Both the position numbers and the translations under genes were made by a program. A stretch of DNA of 64,000 nucleotides from JAAFIP01 sp963775085 (GTDB taxonomy: Bacteria; Pseudomonadota; Gammaproteobacteria; Burkholderiales; Burkholderiaceae_C), in the NCBI GenBank assembly GCA_963775085.1, contig CAVZHO010000002.1, positions 558,001-622,000 on the forward strand. The letters run 5' to 3'. The notes under the pieces are model-generated. The model did not search any database, had not been told where the DNA came from, and was given only the letters and a program-made list of their open reading frames with translations. This document shows, one piece after another, positions 18,150 to 25,513 of the stretch; the first letter of the stretch is position 1; every line of letters begins with the position of its first letter.

Positions 18150-18749
18150 TCATTTACGCGGCCTGTCTAACTGGTACAAAAGCTGCGCCTTGGCCTCAGC
18201 CCATTCCCCCGCCCGCATGCTGTACATCACGGTGTCGCGGATAGTGCCGTCGCGGCGCAGGGCGTGGCCGCGGATGGTGCCGTCTTTTTGCGCGCCCAGG
18301 CGTTCGATGGCTTTTTGGCTTGCATAGTTGAAATTGTCGGTGCGCCAGCCCACCACATGGCATTGCAGGGTCTCAAAAGCGTGCGACATGAGCATGAGTT
18401 TGCAGGTGCTGTTGACGTGGGTGCGTTGCATGCTTTTGGCGTACCAGGTGTAGCCAATTTCGATGCGTTTCACGGAAGGCAATATGTCGTGGTAGCTGCT
18501 GGAGCCCAGCACTTTGCCGTTGCTCTCATCGATGACAGCAAAAGCAAAGCGGTTGCCATCCTCGCGCATTTTTAGGGCGTCCACAATGTATTTGCGCGTG
18601 TTCTCGGGCTCAGGCACTGACGTGATGCGGATCTTCCACAGCTCGCCGTCAGCCGCAGCCAGGCGCAGCCCGGCTTCGTGCGCAGGTGATAGTGGCTCCA
18701 GGCGCAGGCCGCGCAGCGACATGGTGATGGGGGTGATGAACTGGGCCAT
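18150..18749 (-). CDS. GNAT-family N-acetyltransferase (RimJ/RimL type)
   Basis: A 199-aa acetyltransferase. It shows the expected GNAT order: an N-terminal strand RLEPLSPAHEAGLRLAA, the AFAVIDESNGKVLGSSSYHDI beta strands, the IEIGYTWYAKSMQRTHVN acetyl-CoA segment, and the C-terminal ASQKAIERLGAQKDGTIRGHALRRDGTIRDT block seen in RimJ/RimL relatives. Its target (ribosomal protein N-terminus or a small molecule) cannot be inferred. It lies 6 bp after a small membrane-protein gene, within the MoxR/vWA interval. Confidence 0.88.
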   Translation of the reverse strand: MAQFITPITMSLRGLRLEPLSPAHEAGLRLAAADGELWKIRITSVPEPENTRKYIVDALKMREDGNRFAFAVIDESNGKVLGSSSYHDILPSVKRIEIGYTWYAKSMQRTHVNSTCKLMLMSHAFETLQCHVVGWRTDNFNYASQKAIERLGAQKDGTIRGHALRRDGTIRDTVMYSMRAGEWAEAKAQLLYQLDRPRK

Positions 18750-18755
18750 GGCAAA

Positions 18756-18980
18756 CTATTTGGAATCTTTGTCTTTTTGGGTTTTGGCCAGTGCCCAGCG
18801 TGCCAGCTGCAAGCCTGCGCCGCCGCCCAAGCCGCAGAGCAAGATGCCGCCAATACTGGCGTTGTCATAACCCGCCGCAAAGATGTCCAGGCCAAACGCC
18901 CGGCCGACAAACATGCCCGCCAGCGCGCCGCCGACAAAGCCTAAAGCGTCAACGATGCCTTGTTTTAAAAGTGGATTCAT
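18756..18980 (-). CDS. Small glycine-rich membrane protein, unknown function
   Basis: A 74-aa protein with two hydrophobic, glycine-rich segments (about residues 9-28, GFVGGALAGMFVGRAFG; and 43-62, IGGILLCGLGGGAGLQLARW) and a charged tail (KTQKDKDSK). The spacing of glycines suggests packed transmembrane helices. It lies 12 bp after moxR and 6 bp before the acetyltransferase, so it is likely co-transcribed. I do not recognise its function. Confidence 0.65.
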   Translation of the reverse strand: MNPLLKQGIVDALGFVGGALAGMFVGRAFGLDIFAAGYDNASIGGILLCGLGGGAGLQLARWALAKTQKDKDSK

Positions 18981-18992
18981 GGGGTTGGCCGA

Positions 18993-19847
18993 TCAACGGT
19001 TATTGCGTTGCATAAAGACGAGTTTTTCAAACAGCGTCACATCTTGTTCATTCTTCAGCAGCGCGCCCACCAGGGGTGGCACAGAGACTTTGTTGTCCTG
19101 GTTTTGCAGGGTTTCCAAGGGAATGTCTTCGGCCATCAGCAATTTGAGCCAGTCCAGCAGCTCGGATGTGGAGGGCTTTTTCTTCAGGCCGGGCAGGTTG
19201 CGCACGTCGTAAAACGTTTTCATGGCGGCGCCCAGCAGCTCTTTTTTCAAGCCGGGGAAGTGCACGTCCACGATTTGCTGCATGGTCTCAGAGTCGGGGA
19301 ACTTGATGTAGTGGAAAAAGCAGCGGCGCAAAAAGGCATCAGGCAGTTCTTTTTCGTTGTTGGAGGTGATGAACACCAGCGGGCGGTTGACGGCCTTGAC
19401 CAGTTCGCGCGTTTCGTAGCAATAAAACTCCATCCGATCCAGCTCGCGCAGCAGGTCGTTGGGAAACTCGATGTCGGCTTTGTCGATCTCGTCAATCAGC
19501 AGGGCCACCGGCTTGTCGGCGGTAAAGGCTTGCCACAGCACGCCTTTGACGATGTAGTTGTGGATGTCTTTGACCTTGTCGCCCCCGTCAATGCTGGACA
19601 GCTGCGAGTCTCTTAAGCGCGATACGGCATCGTACTCATACAGGCCTTGCTGCGCTTTGGTGGTGGATTTAACGTGCCATTGCAACAGCGGCATGCCCAA
19701 GCTTTGCGCCACCTCTTCGGCCAACATGGTTTTGCCGGTGCCGGGCTCTCCTTTGACGAGCAGGGGGCGTTTGAGGGTAATAGCGGCGTTCACCGCCAGC
19801 TTGAGGTCTTGCGTGGCAACGTAGTTTTGGGAGCCTTGGAATTTCAT
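18993..19847 (-). CDS. MoxR-family AAA+ ATPase
   Basis: A 284-aa AAA+ ATPase. Walker A is GEPGTGKT near residues 37-44, Walker B is ALLIDEIDKAD near 115, and FITSNNEKELPDAFLRRC carries sensor 1 and the arginine finger. The length fits the MoxR class, which works with vWA proteins to activate or assemble enzymes. Its probable partner is the CoxE-like protein at 16001 on the same strand. A xanthine/CO-dehydrogenase-type client is possible, but none is encoded here. Confidence 0.92.
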   Translation of the reverse strand: MKFQGSQNYVATQDLKLAVNAAITLKRPLLVKGEPGTGKTMLAEEVAQSLGMPLLQWHVKSTTKAQQGLYEYDAVSRLRDSQLSSIDGGDKVKDIHNYIVKGVLWQAFTADKPVALLIDEIDKADIEFPNDLLRELDRMEFYCYETRELVKAVNRPLVFITSNNEKELPDAFLRRCFFHYIKFPDSETMQQIVDVHFPGLKKELLGAAMKTFYDVRNLPGLKKKPSTSELLDWLKLLMAEDIPLETLQNQDNKVSVPPLVGALLKNEQDVTLFEKLVFMQRNNR

Positions 19848-19955
19848 GGTCAGAATTAAAAAGGGAGAAAAAGACGGCCGGGTTCGGCCGGATATAATTG
19901 GAGGCTAACTGGTGGCGCTTCTCGCTAACCTGCTTACCCACATTCTCTACGCAAA

Positions 19956-20621
19956 ATGAACAAGTTGTTGACCTCGGTATTCGCTATTATTGTCGCTTCT
20001 GTGACCTCTGTCGCTGTGGCCCAGGAGATTAAAGGTAACCCCGACGTGGGCAAGACCAAAGCCGCCATGTGCATTGGCTGCCACGGCATTGCGGGCTACC
20101 AGGCCAGCTTTCCTGAAGTGTACAAAGTGCCGATGATCTCCGGCCAGGGTGCCAAGTACATCAGCAATTCGTTGGCCGCCTACCAAAAGGGTGAGCGCAA
20201 GCACCCCACCATGGGCGCAATTGCCGCATCTTTAAGCGAGCAGGACATGGCCGATTTGGCTGCGTACTATTCGCAGCACGGCAAGGTAGAGGGCGCTACC
20301 CTGCCCGAAAAAGCCAACCACGAGCCATCTGCCGCTGTCGCCAGCCTGCTGCAAAAAGGGGCTTGCATCTCCTGCCACGGCGCTAACTTTGCCAAGCCGA
20401 TTGACCCCAGTTACCCCAAAATTGCGGGTCAGCATGCCGACTACCTGGCTGTGGCGCTTAAATCCTACAAAGCCGAAGGCTTGGCCAAAGTAGGCCGCAG
20501 CAATGGTGTGATGGGCGGTATCGCCAAGCAGTTCAGTCCTGCCGAGATGAACGCACTGGCCAAATACGTCAGCTCGCTGGAAGGCGACCTGAAAGTGGTG
20601 CCTCAGTCGAAGTTTCGCTAA
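19956..20621 (+). CDS. Dihaem cytochrome c (c4-like)
   Basis: A 221-aa periplasmic cytochrome with a signal peptide (MNKLLTSVFAIIVASVTSVAVAQ) and two class I haem domains. Haem motifs are CIGCHG near residue 35 and CISCHG near 135, with axial Met candidates in KHPTMGAIAASL and SNGVMGGIA. This two-domain layout is that of cytochrome c4, an electron donor to terminal oxidases. It is divergent from moxR. No oxidase genes are adjacent. Confidence 0.92.
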   Translation: MNKLLTSVFAIIVASVTSVAVAQEIKGNPDVGKTKAAMCIGCHGIAGYQASFPEVYKVPMISGQGAKYISNSLAAYQKGERKHPTMGAIAASLSEQDMADLAAYYSQHGKVEGATLPEKANHEPSAAVASLLQKGACISCHGANFAKPIDPSYPKIAGQHADYLAVALKSYKAEGLAKVGRSNGVMGGIAKQFSPAEMNALAKYVSSLEGDLKVVPQSKFR

Positions 20622-20659
20622 AACTGGGTTAAACCACGGCACGCCTAAAAACCGCTGCT

Positions 20660-20689
20660 TTGCTATATTTTTTATAGCTGCTTACGTCC
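20660..20689 (+). repeat. 30-bp dispersed repeat, copy 2
   Basis: GCTA, nine bases, then TAGCTGCTTACGTCC, just past the cytochrome gene. A weaker relative (20857-20883, ending CAGCTGCTTACGCAC) lies just after the ureG stop. Confidence 0.75.
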
Positions 20690-20732
20690 ACAGTGCATGG
20701 ACTACGCCCGTATTTCATACCAAATAATGGCG

Positions 20733-20800
20733 TTATCGCAAAAATTCCAGCACAAACGGAATACTCAGCAGGCCTGCCAGTGGCGCGGTGGCGTTCAGAC
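20733..20800 (-). pseudogene. Relic of the 3' end of an AEC (auxin efflux carrier) transporter gene
   Basis: The minus strand encodes LNATAPLAGLLSIPFVLEFLR followed by a stop. This matches the C-terminus of the intact AEC protein at 32142 (TLLGLLSIPFALELLR, stop). At DNA level about 38 bp are nearly identical. No start or remaining gene body is visible, so this is a scar. Both copies are on the minus strand and bracket the urea island. Confidence 0.6.
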
Positions 20801-20887
20801 AAAAGGCGCGCACTTGCATGTGTGATCTCAGCCAGTGTGGGTGTGCTCTACAAGCGTTGCCAAGTTAACAGCTGCTTACGCACCATC

Positions 20888-21544
20888 TCATTGGCTTAGC
20901 ATGCCTTTTTGCACAATAAACTGCACCACCGTGTCCAACCCTGACAGCGTTTTCAAATTCGTCATCACATAGGGTCGGGCACCCGTGGAGTGCTGGCGCA
21001 TGCGCTGCGTATCGGCTTCCATTACGTCCAGGTTGGCGCCTACGTAGGGAGCGAGGTCGGTTTTGTTGATGACGAACAGGTCGCTCTTGGTGATGCCGGG
21101 GCCGCCTTTGCGGGGGATTTTTTCGCCTGCGGCTACGTCGATGACGTAGATAGTCAAGTCACTGAGTTCGGGGCTAAAGGTGGCGGCCAGGTTGTCGCCG
21201 CCGCTTTCTACGAAGACGATGTCGGCGTTGGGGAACTGCTCTAGCATGCGGTCGATGGCTTCAAGGTTGATGGAGGCATCCTCGCGGATGGCGGTGTGCG
21301 GGCAGCCGCCGGTCTCCACCCCCATGATGCGCTCGGCATCCAGCGCGCCGCTGACGGTGAGGATGCGCTGATCTTCTTTGGTGTAGATGTCATTGGTGAT
21401 GGCCACCAGGTCATATTTGCTTTTCATGGCTTTGCACAGCATTTCCAGCAGCGTGGTTTTGCCCGAGCCTACCGGGCCGCCGATGCCTACGCGCAATGGG
21501 GGTAGTTTTTTAGTGCGGTTTTTGATGTGGTGCAGATTGGTCAT
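20888..21544 (-). CDS. ureG: Urease accessory GTPase UreG
   Basis: A SIMIBI-class GTPase that powers nickel delivery to urease within the UreDFG complex. The 218-aa protein has the P-loop GPVGSGKTTLLE near residue 26, the nickel-binding CPH motif in GGCPHTAIREDAS, the ESGGDNLAATFSPEL switch and the NKTD guanine-specificity motif (VINKTDLAPYVGA). It overlaps ureF by 4 bp and ends the ureABCEFG operon. Confidence 0.97.
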   Translation of the reverse strand: MTNLHHIKNRTKKLPPLRVGIGGPVGSGKTTLLEMLCKAMKSKYDLVAITNDIYTKEDQRILTVSGALDAERIMGVETGGCPHTAIREDASINLEAIDRMLEQFPNADIVFVESGGDNLAATFSPELSDLTIYVIDVAAGEKIPRKGGPGITKSDLFVINKTDLAPYVGANLDVMEADTQRMRQHSTGARPYVMTNLKTLSGLDTVVQFIVQKGMLSQ

Positions 21545-22275
21545 GACCTAAATAGCCTGGAATATTGGGTTTCGTGTTGCGCCGACAGAATGGCCAGCAT
21601 GGGGCAAAAGGCTTGGCGTTGGCTGTCGCGCAGTTGCATGGCATAGTCTACGGCGGCGGGGATGTCGTTGGCCAGTCTTGCCAATATGCGTTGGCCTGCG
21701 CTTTGGCCCAGGGGCACGGATTTGACCGCCGCGCCCACCATGTTTTCCGCCCAACCGAAGCTGAAGGCCAGGCAGCAGTCTCGCACGCTGGCCTGCGTGC
21801 TGCTGGCCGCCAGAGCGTAGGCGATGGGATGGGTGGTGGGATAAGTTGCCTCTTCATCGCTGGGATTGTTTTGCTGGCTACGCTGCACAAATTGCGCCAA
21901 GGCTTGCGCGCTTTGCGCATTCAGAGATTGGTGCCACTGGGCCAGTGACCGACCCATTTGGTCGGTTTGCAGGCGAAACTCGTGGGTTTCGCGGGTGTGC
22001 AGCACCCATTGGTTGAGCTCAATCACGCGGTCCATGTCGCCGCGCCGCCAGGCGGGGATGGCTTTGGCAATGGCCGCCAAGTCGCCGCGTGCCAGGCTCA
22101 TGTGGAGTTGGTCAATAAGCCAGTCGCATGCTTCTTTTTCTGTAGCTACTTGCGCTTTATCTACCGCGGCTTCCAGCCCTTCAGAGTAAGAAAAACCGCC
22201 CACGGGCAGCGCCGGAGTGGCGAGCCAGATAAGTTGCAAAAGACTGGACGCGGGCAGCGCTGTGGGGATGTGCAT
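21541..22275 (-). CDS. ureF: Urease accessory protein UreF
   Basis: A 244-aa all-helical protein that bridges UreD and UreG during urease activation. Family features include LIWLATPALPVGGFSYSEGLEAAVDK at the N-terminus and a conserved helical core. It overlaps ureG by 4 bp and ureE by 1 bp. A 30-bp dispersed-repeat match (22128-22157) falls inside the coding sequence. UreF proteins are variable, but the N-terminal SYSEGLE motif and the context make the call firm. Confidence 0.95.
   Translation of the reverse strand: MHIPTALPASSLLQLIWLATPALPVGGFSYSEGLEAAVDKAQVATEKEACDWLIDQLHMSLARGDLAAIAKAIPAWRRGDMDRVIELNQWVLHTRETHEFRLQTDQMGRSLAQWHQSLNAQSAQALAQFVQRSQQNNPSDEEATYPTTHPIAYALAASSTQASVRDCCLAFSFGWAENMVGAAVKSVPLGQSAGQRILARLANDIPAAVDYAMQLRDSQRQAFCPMLAILSAQHETQYSRLFRS
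22128..22157 (+). repeat. 30-bp dispersed repeat-like segment inside ureF
   Basis: GCTT, nine bases, then TAGCTACTTGCG, with the same spacing as the other copies but a weaker left end. It lies antisense within ureF, so it may be chance or a captured copy. Confidence 0.4.
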
Positions 22276-22805
22276 CAGTGGCTGTGGTGGACGTGGCCGT
22301 CATGGTCGTGGGCGCGTTCATGCGCATGAACGTGGGCCTGGGCATGGCCTCCTTGCGCATAGGCACCCGCTTCGGGTTCAAACGGCTCGGTGACGGTATT
22401 CACAATGAGATGCATGGCACGCAGCATGTCGGCCAGCACATGGTCGGGCTCGATTTTCAGATGATCAGGTTTCAGCTCAATCTGCACATGCCGGTTACCC
22501 AAATGGTAGGCCGCGCGAATCAAGTCGTAGGGGGTGCCATGCGCGCTGCAATGGGTGACGCGCAGCACCGTTTGCGGTGCGGCCAGCACGCGCACCAGCG
22601 AGCCATCTTCTGCCACCAGCACATCGCCACCGCGCACCGTGGTGCCGCGCGGCAAAAACACGCCCAGTTGCCGCCCGGCTGAATCGGTGCAGTCAAAACG
22701 GCTTTTTTGGCGCACGTCCCAGTCAAGTTCTACAGTGTGGGCGCGTTTGAGCAACACGGGTGCCAGGCCAGCGCCCTGGGGCATGCATTTGGATATGTGG
22801 ATCAC
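22275..22805 (-). CDS. ureE: Urease accessory nickel chaperone UreE
   Basis: A 176-aa metallochaperone that supplies Ni(II). The N-terminal domain is followed by the metal-binding domain (LRVTHCSAHGTPYDLIRAAYHLGNRHVQ, with the dimer-site His), then a His-rich tail (about 10 His in the last 26 residues, ending GHVHHSH). It lies 19 bp after ureC and touches ureF. Confidence 0.96.
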   Translation of the reverse strand: MIHISKCMPQGAGLAPVLLKRAHTVELDWDVRQKSRFDCTDSAGRQLGVFLPRGTTVRGGDVLVAEDGSLVRVLAAPQTVLRVTHCSAHGTPYDLIRAAYHLGNRHVQIELKPDHLKIEPDHVLADMLRAMHLIVNTVTEPFEPEAGAYAQGGHAQAHVHAHERAHDHDGHVHHSH

Positions 22806-22824
22806 TCGGATGAGAGCAAAAAAC

Positions 22825-24570
22825 TTAGAACAGGAAATAGCGCTGCGCCATCGGCAGGCTTACCGCAGGCTCGCAGGTGAGCAGCTTGCCGTCGGCGCGC
22901 ACCGCGTAGGTTTGCGCGTCGATCTCCATGGTGGGCAGGTAGTCGTTGTGCACCATGTTGCGCTTGGTGATGTTGCGGTTGTTTTTGACCACGCCAATAG
23001 ACTTTTGCAGGCCGTAGCGTTCCGGCAGGCCTGCGGCCAGGCCCGCCTGCGAGATAAAGGTCATCGACGATTTGTGCAACGAACGGCCATAGGCACCAAA
23101 CATCGGGCGGTAGTGCACAGGCTGGGGCGTGGGGATGGATGCATTGGCATCGCCCATGGCAGCCATGGCGATGCTGCCGCCTTTGATGATAAGGGAGGGC
23201 TTCACGCCAAAAAACGCAGGTTTCCAGACCACCAGGTCGGCAAACTTGCCGGGCTCGATGCTGCCTACCTCGTGGCTAATGCCGTGCGAGATAGCCGGGT
23301 TGATGCACAGTTTGGCTAGATAACGCTTGACGCGGTAATTATCGTTGCGCAAGAGGGCTTCGACAGGCTCAGCCCGCACGGAAGGTGGGGGCATCCACCC
23401 GCGCTGCTGCTTCATCTTGTGCGCCGTTTGCCAGCAGCGGATGATGACCTCACCCACGCGGCCCATGGCCTGCGAGTCGGAGCTGAACATGCTGATGGCG
23501 CCCAGGTCATGCAAGATGTCTTCTGCGGCAATGGTTTCTTTGCGAATGCGGCTCTCGGCAAAGGCCAAGTCTTCGGCAATGCTGGCATCCAGGTGGTGGC
23601 ACACCATCAACATGTCTACATGCTCGTCCAGCGTGTTGATGGTGTAGGGCATGGTGGGGTTGGTGGAGCTGGGCAAAAAGTTGGCCTCGCCCACCACGCG
23701 CATGATGTCGGGCGCGTGGCCGCCGCCCGCGCCTTCGGTGTGGAAGGCGCACAGGGTGCGGCCCTTGGTGGCAGCAATAGTGTTTTCTACAAAACCGCTT
23801 TCATTGAGTGTGTCGCTGTGGATCGACACCTGCGTGTCGGTCAGCTCGGCTACGTCCAGGCAGTTGCTGATGGCGGCGGGCGTGGTGCCCCAGTCTTCGT
23901 GCAATTTGAGGCCCATGGCTCCGGCGTTGATCTGCTCGTGCAGTGCGGCGGGTAGGGACGCATTGCCCTTGCCCAAAAAGCCCAGGTTCATAGGGAAGGC
24001 ATCGGCCGCCTGCAGCATACGCTCCAGGTGCCAGGCACCGGGCGTGCAAGTAGTGGCCAGCGTGCCAGTAGCCGGGCCGGTGCCGCCGCCAAACATGGTG
24101 GTGATGCCACTGGACAAGGCCTCTTCAATCTGCTGCGGGCAAATGAAGTGGATGTGCGTGTCAATGCCGCCGGGTGTGACGATGTTGCCCTCGCAACTGA
24201 TAATCTCAGTACCGGGGCCGATGATGATGTCAATGCCCGGCTGCACATCGGGGTTGCCCGCTTTGCCGATGGCGACGATGCGGCCATTCTTGAGGCCAAT
24301 GTCGGCCTTGACGATGCCCCAGTGGTCGATGATGAGCGCATTGGTCATCACCGTGTCCACTGCGCCTTCATTGCGCGTGCGCTGCGACTGCGCCATGCCG
24401 TCGCGGATAGTTTTGCCGCCGCCAAATTTCACCTCTTCACCGTAGCTGCCTGCACCCAGGGTGTAGTCTTTTTCTACTTCGATGATGAGGTCGGTGTCGG
24501 CCAGGCGCACGCGGTCGCCGACCGTGGGGCCAAATATTTCGGCGTAGGCGCGTTTTTGAATGCTGCTCAT
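22825..24570 (-). CDS. ureC: Urease alpha subunit UreC with in-frame repeat insertion
   Basis: The catalytic subunit hydrolyses urea to ammonia and carbamate. Nickel ligands are in THIHFICP and HTEGAGGGHAPDIM, the carbamylated Lys is in GLKLHEDWG near residue 220, and the flap region has VCHHLD. Length is 581 aa against the usual 567-571. The excess maps to a segment reading MPPPSVRAEPVEALLRNDNY, where relatives have a short loop before NDN. That segment is encoded by a dispersed repeat at 23355-23381. The frame stays open and catalytic residues are intact, so the enzyme is probably active. Confidence 0.96.
   Translation of the reverse strand: MSSIQKRAYAEIFGPTVGDRVRLADTDLIIEVEKDYTLGAGSYGEEVKFGGGKTIRDGMAQSQRTRNEGAVDTVMTNALIIDHWGIVKADIGLKNGRIVAIGKAGNPDVQPGIDIIIGPGTEIISCEGNIVTPGGIDTHIHFICPQQIEEALSSGITTMFGGGTGPATGTLATTCTPGAWHLERMLQAADAFPMNLGFLGKGNASLPAALHEQINAGAMGLKLHEDWGTTPAAISNCLDVAELTDTQVSIHSDTLNESGFVENTIAATKGRTLCAFHTEGAGGGHAPDIMRVVGEANFLPSSTNPTMPYTINTLDEHVDMLMVCHHLDASIAEDLAFAESRIRKETIAAEDILHDLGAISMFSSDSQAMGRVGEVIIRCWQTAHKMKQQRGWMPPPSVRAEPVEALLRNDNYRVKRYLAKLCINPAISHGISHEVGSIEPGKFADLVVWKPAFFGVKPSLIIKGGSIAMAAMGDANASIPTPQPVHYRPMFGAYGRSLHKSSMTFISQAGLAAGLPERYGLQKSIGVVKNNRNITKRNMVHNDYLPTMEIDAQTYAVRADGKLLTCEPAVSLPMAQRYFLF
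23355..23381 (+). repeat. Dispersed REP-like element inserted in ureC
   Basis: GGGCTTCGACAGGCTCAG followed by CCCGCACGG matches a short dispersed repeat widely scattered in proteobacterial genomes; from memory its translation SVRAEPVEA recurs in unrelated proteins. It accounts for the extra residues in UreC. This family is different from the 30-bp repeat elsewhere in the window. Confidence 0.75.
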
Positions 24571-24872
24571 AATTTTCCCTGTATCGCGCCCGTAAATCCA
24601 TACACCTTGCGCTCGCCCGTATAGTCCACCAGTTCTACAGTGCGTTGCTGCCCGGGCTCAAAGCGCACCGCCAGGCCGCTGGCAATGTTCAGTCGCATGC
24701 CGCGCGCGGCGCTGCGGTCAAAGCTCAAAGCGCCATTGGTCTCGGCAAAGTGGTAGTGCGAGCCGACCTGGATGGGCCGGTCACCCGCGTTCTTTACCAG
24801 CAGGGTGATGGCGCGCCGCCCTGTATTGAGCGCATGCTCGCCTTGGTCTATTAGCAGTTCACCGGGAATCAT
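24567..24872 (-). CDS. ureB: Urease beta subunit UreB
   Basis: A 101-aa structural subunit of the (alpha-beta-gamma)3 urease. It starts MIPGELLIDQGEHALNTGRRAITLLVKNAGDRPIQ and has the conserved VGSHYHFAETN and RLNIASGLAVRFEPGQ segments (here MRLNIASG). It overlaps ureC by 4 bp and follows ureA by 18 bp. Confidence 0.96.
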   Translation of the reverse strand: MIPGELLIDQGEHALNTGRRAITLLVKNAGDRPIQVGSHYHFAETNGALSFDRSAARGMRLNIASGLAVRFEPGQQRTVELVDYTGERKVYGFTGAIQGKL

Positions 24873-24890
24873 GGTCTGTCCTTTAGCAGT

Positions 24891-25193
24891 TTAGGCAATC
24901 GGCTGGTGCACGGTGACCAGTTTGGTGCCATCAGGGAAGGTGGCTTCCACCTGGATGTCGGGGATCATCTCGGCAATGCCGTCCATCACATCGGCGCGGG
25001 TCAACACCGTGCGGCCCTCGCTCATCAGTTGCGCCACAGTTTTGCCGTCACGCGCGCCCTCCATCACCGCTGCACTGATAAGAGCCACCGACTCCGGGTA
25101 GTTGAGCTTGAGTCCCCGCGCCTTGCGCCGCTCGGCCAGCAGGGCGGCGGTGAAGATCAGCAGCTTGTCTTTTTCGCGGGGAGTGAGTTCCAT
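24891..25193 (-). CDS. ureA: Urease gamma subunit UreA
   Basis: A 100-aa subunit beginning MELTPREKDKLLIFTAALLAERR, the hallmark of UreA, with LNYPESVALISAAVMEGARDG following. It is the first gene of the ureABCEFG operon. A -24/-12 type promoter lies about 45-60 bp upstream. ureD is not between urtE and ureA as in some relatives but about 6 kb away. Confidence 0.97.
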   Translation of the reverse strand: MELTPREKDKLLIFTAALLAERRKARGLKLNYPESVALISAAVMEGARDGKTVAQLMSEGRTVLTRADVMDGIAEMIPDIQVEATFPDGTKLVTVHQPIA

Positions 25194-25235
25194 GGTCTTG
25201 CTTGTAATGGTAGTAAGTGGTTATGTCGATTGTTC

Positions 25236-25252
25236 CGCAACTATTGTGCCCG
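25236..25252 (-). promoter_or_regulatory. Predicted sigma-54 promoter of the ureABCEFG operon
   Basis: The minus strand reads GGGCAC-AATAG-TTGCG. The -24 GG and -12 GC are 12 bases apart, as sigma-54 requires. The predicted start near 25226 leaves a leader of about 33 bases. A perfect inverted repeat GCAACTAT-N10-ATAGTTGC (25237-25262) overlaps it and could be a repressor or activator site. Confidence 0.6.
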
Positions 25253-25300
25253 CGATAGTTGCATGTGCGCAAGCCAGTTGCGGGCGCGCTTGTGGTGCGA

Positions 25301-25337
25301 TGCATTTTATTGGTGCTGTTTGTGCGTGTTGGGTGCA
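25301..25337. promoter_or_regulatory. Two putative NtrC sites shared by ure and urt
   Basis: TGCATTTTATTGGTGCT (25301-25317) is a good match to TGCAC-N7-GTGCA. TGTGCGTGTTGGGTGCA (25321-25337) has a perfect right half and a weak left half. The two are 20 bp apart, two helical turns. They sit about 75-110 bp upstream of the ure start and 120-157 bp upstream of the urt start. Confidence 0.5.
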
Positions 25338-25431
25338 CATCGACCCTGCAAACGAGCTAAAACAGTGCGCATTCCACACGGACAAGGTCAAAACATCGGG
25401 TATGTACTGAGCACTTCGATGGTGCCGAAGT

Positions 25432-25447
25432 TGGCACGAGAGTTGCA
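25432..25447 (+). promoter_or_regulatory. Predicted sigma-54 promoter of the urtABCDE operon
   Basis: TGGCACG-AGAG-TTGCA is an essentially perfect -24/-12 element with correct GG-GC spacing (12). The predicted start is near 25458, 56 bp before urtA. It implies nitrogen-status control through NtrC. Confidence 0.82.
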
Positions 25448-25513
25448 ATTATCCTTGCGATCCCCCTGATCAATCTCACCCACACTCTTTCACCATTTTT
25501 TTGGAGAACATCT

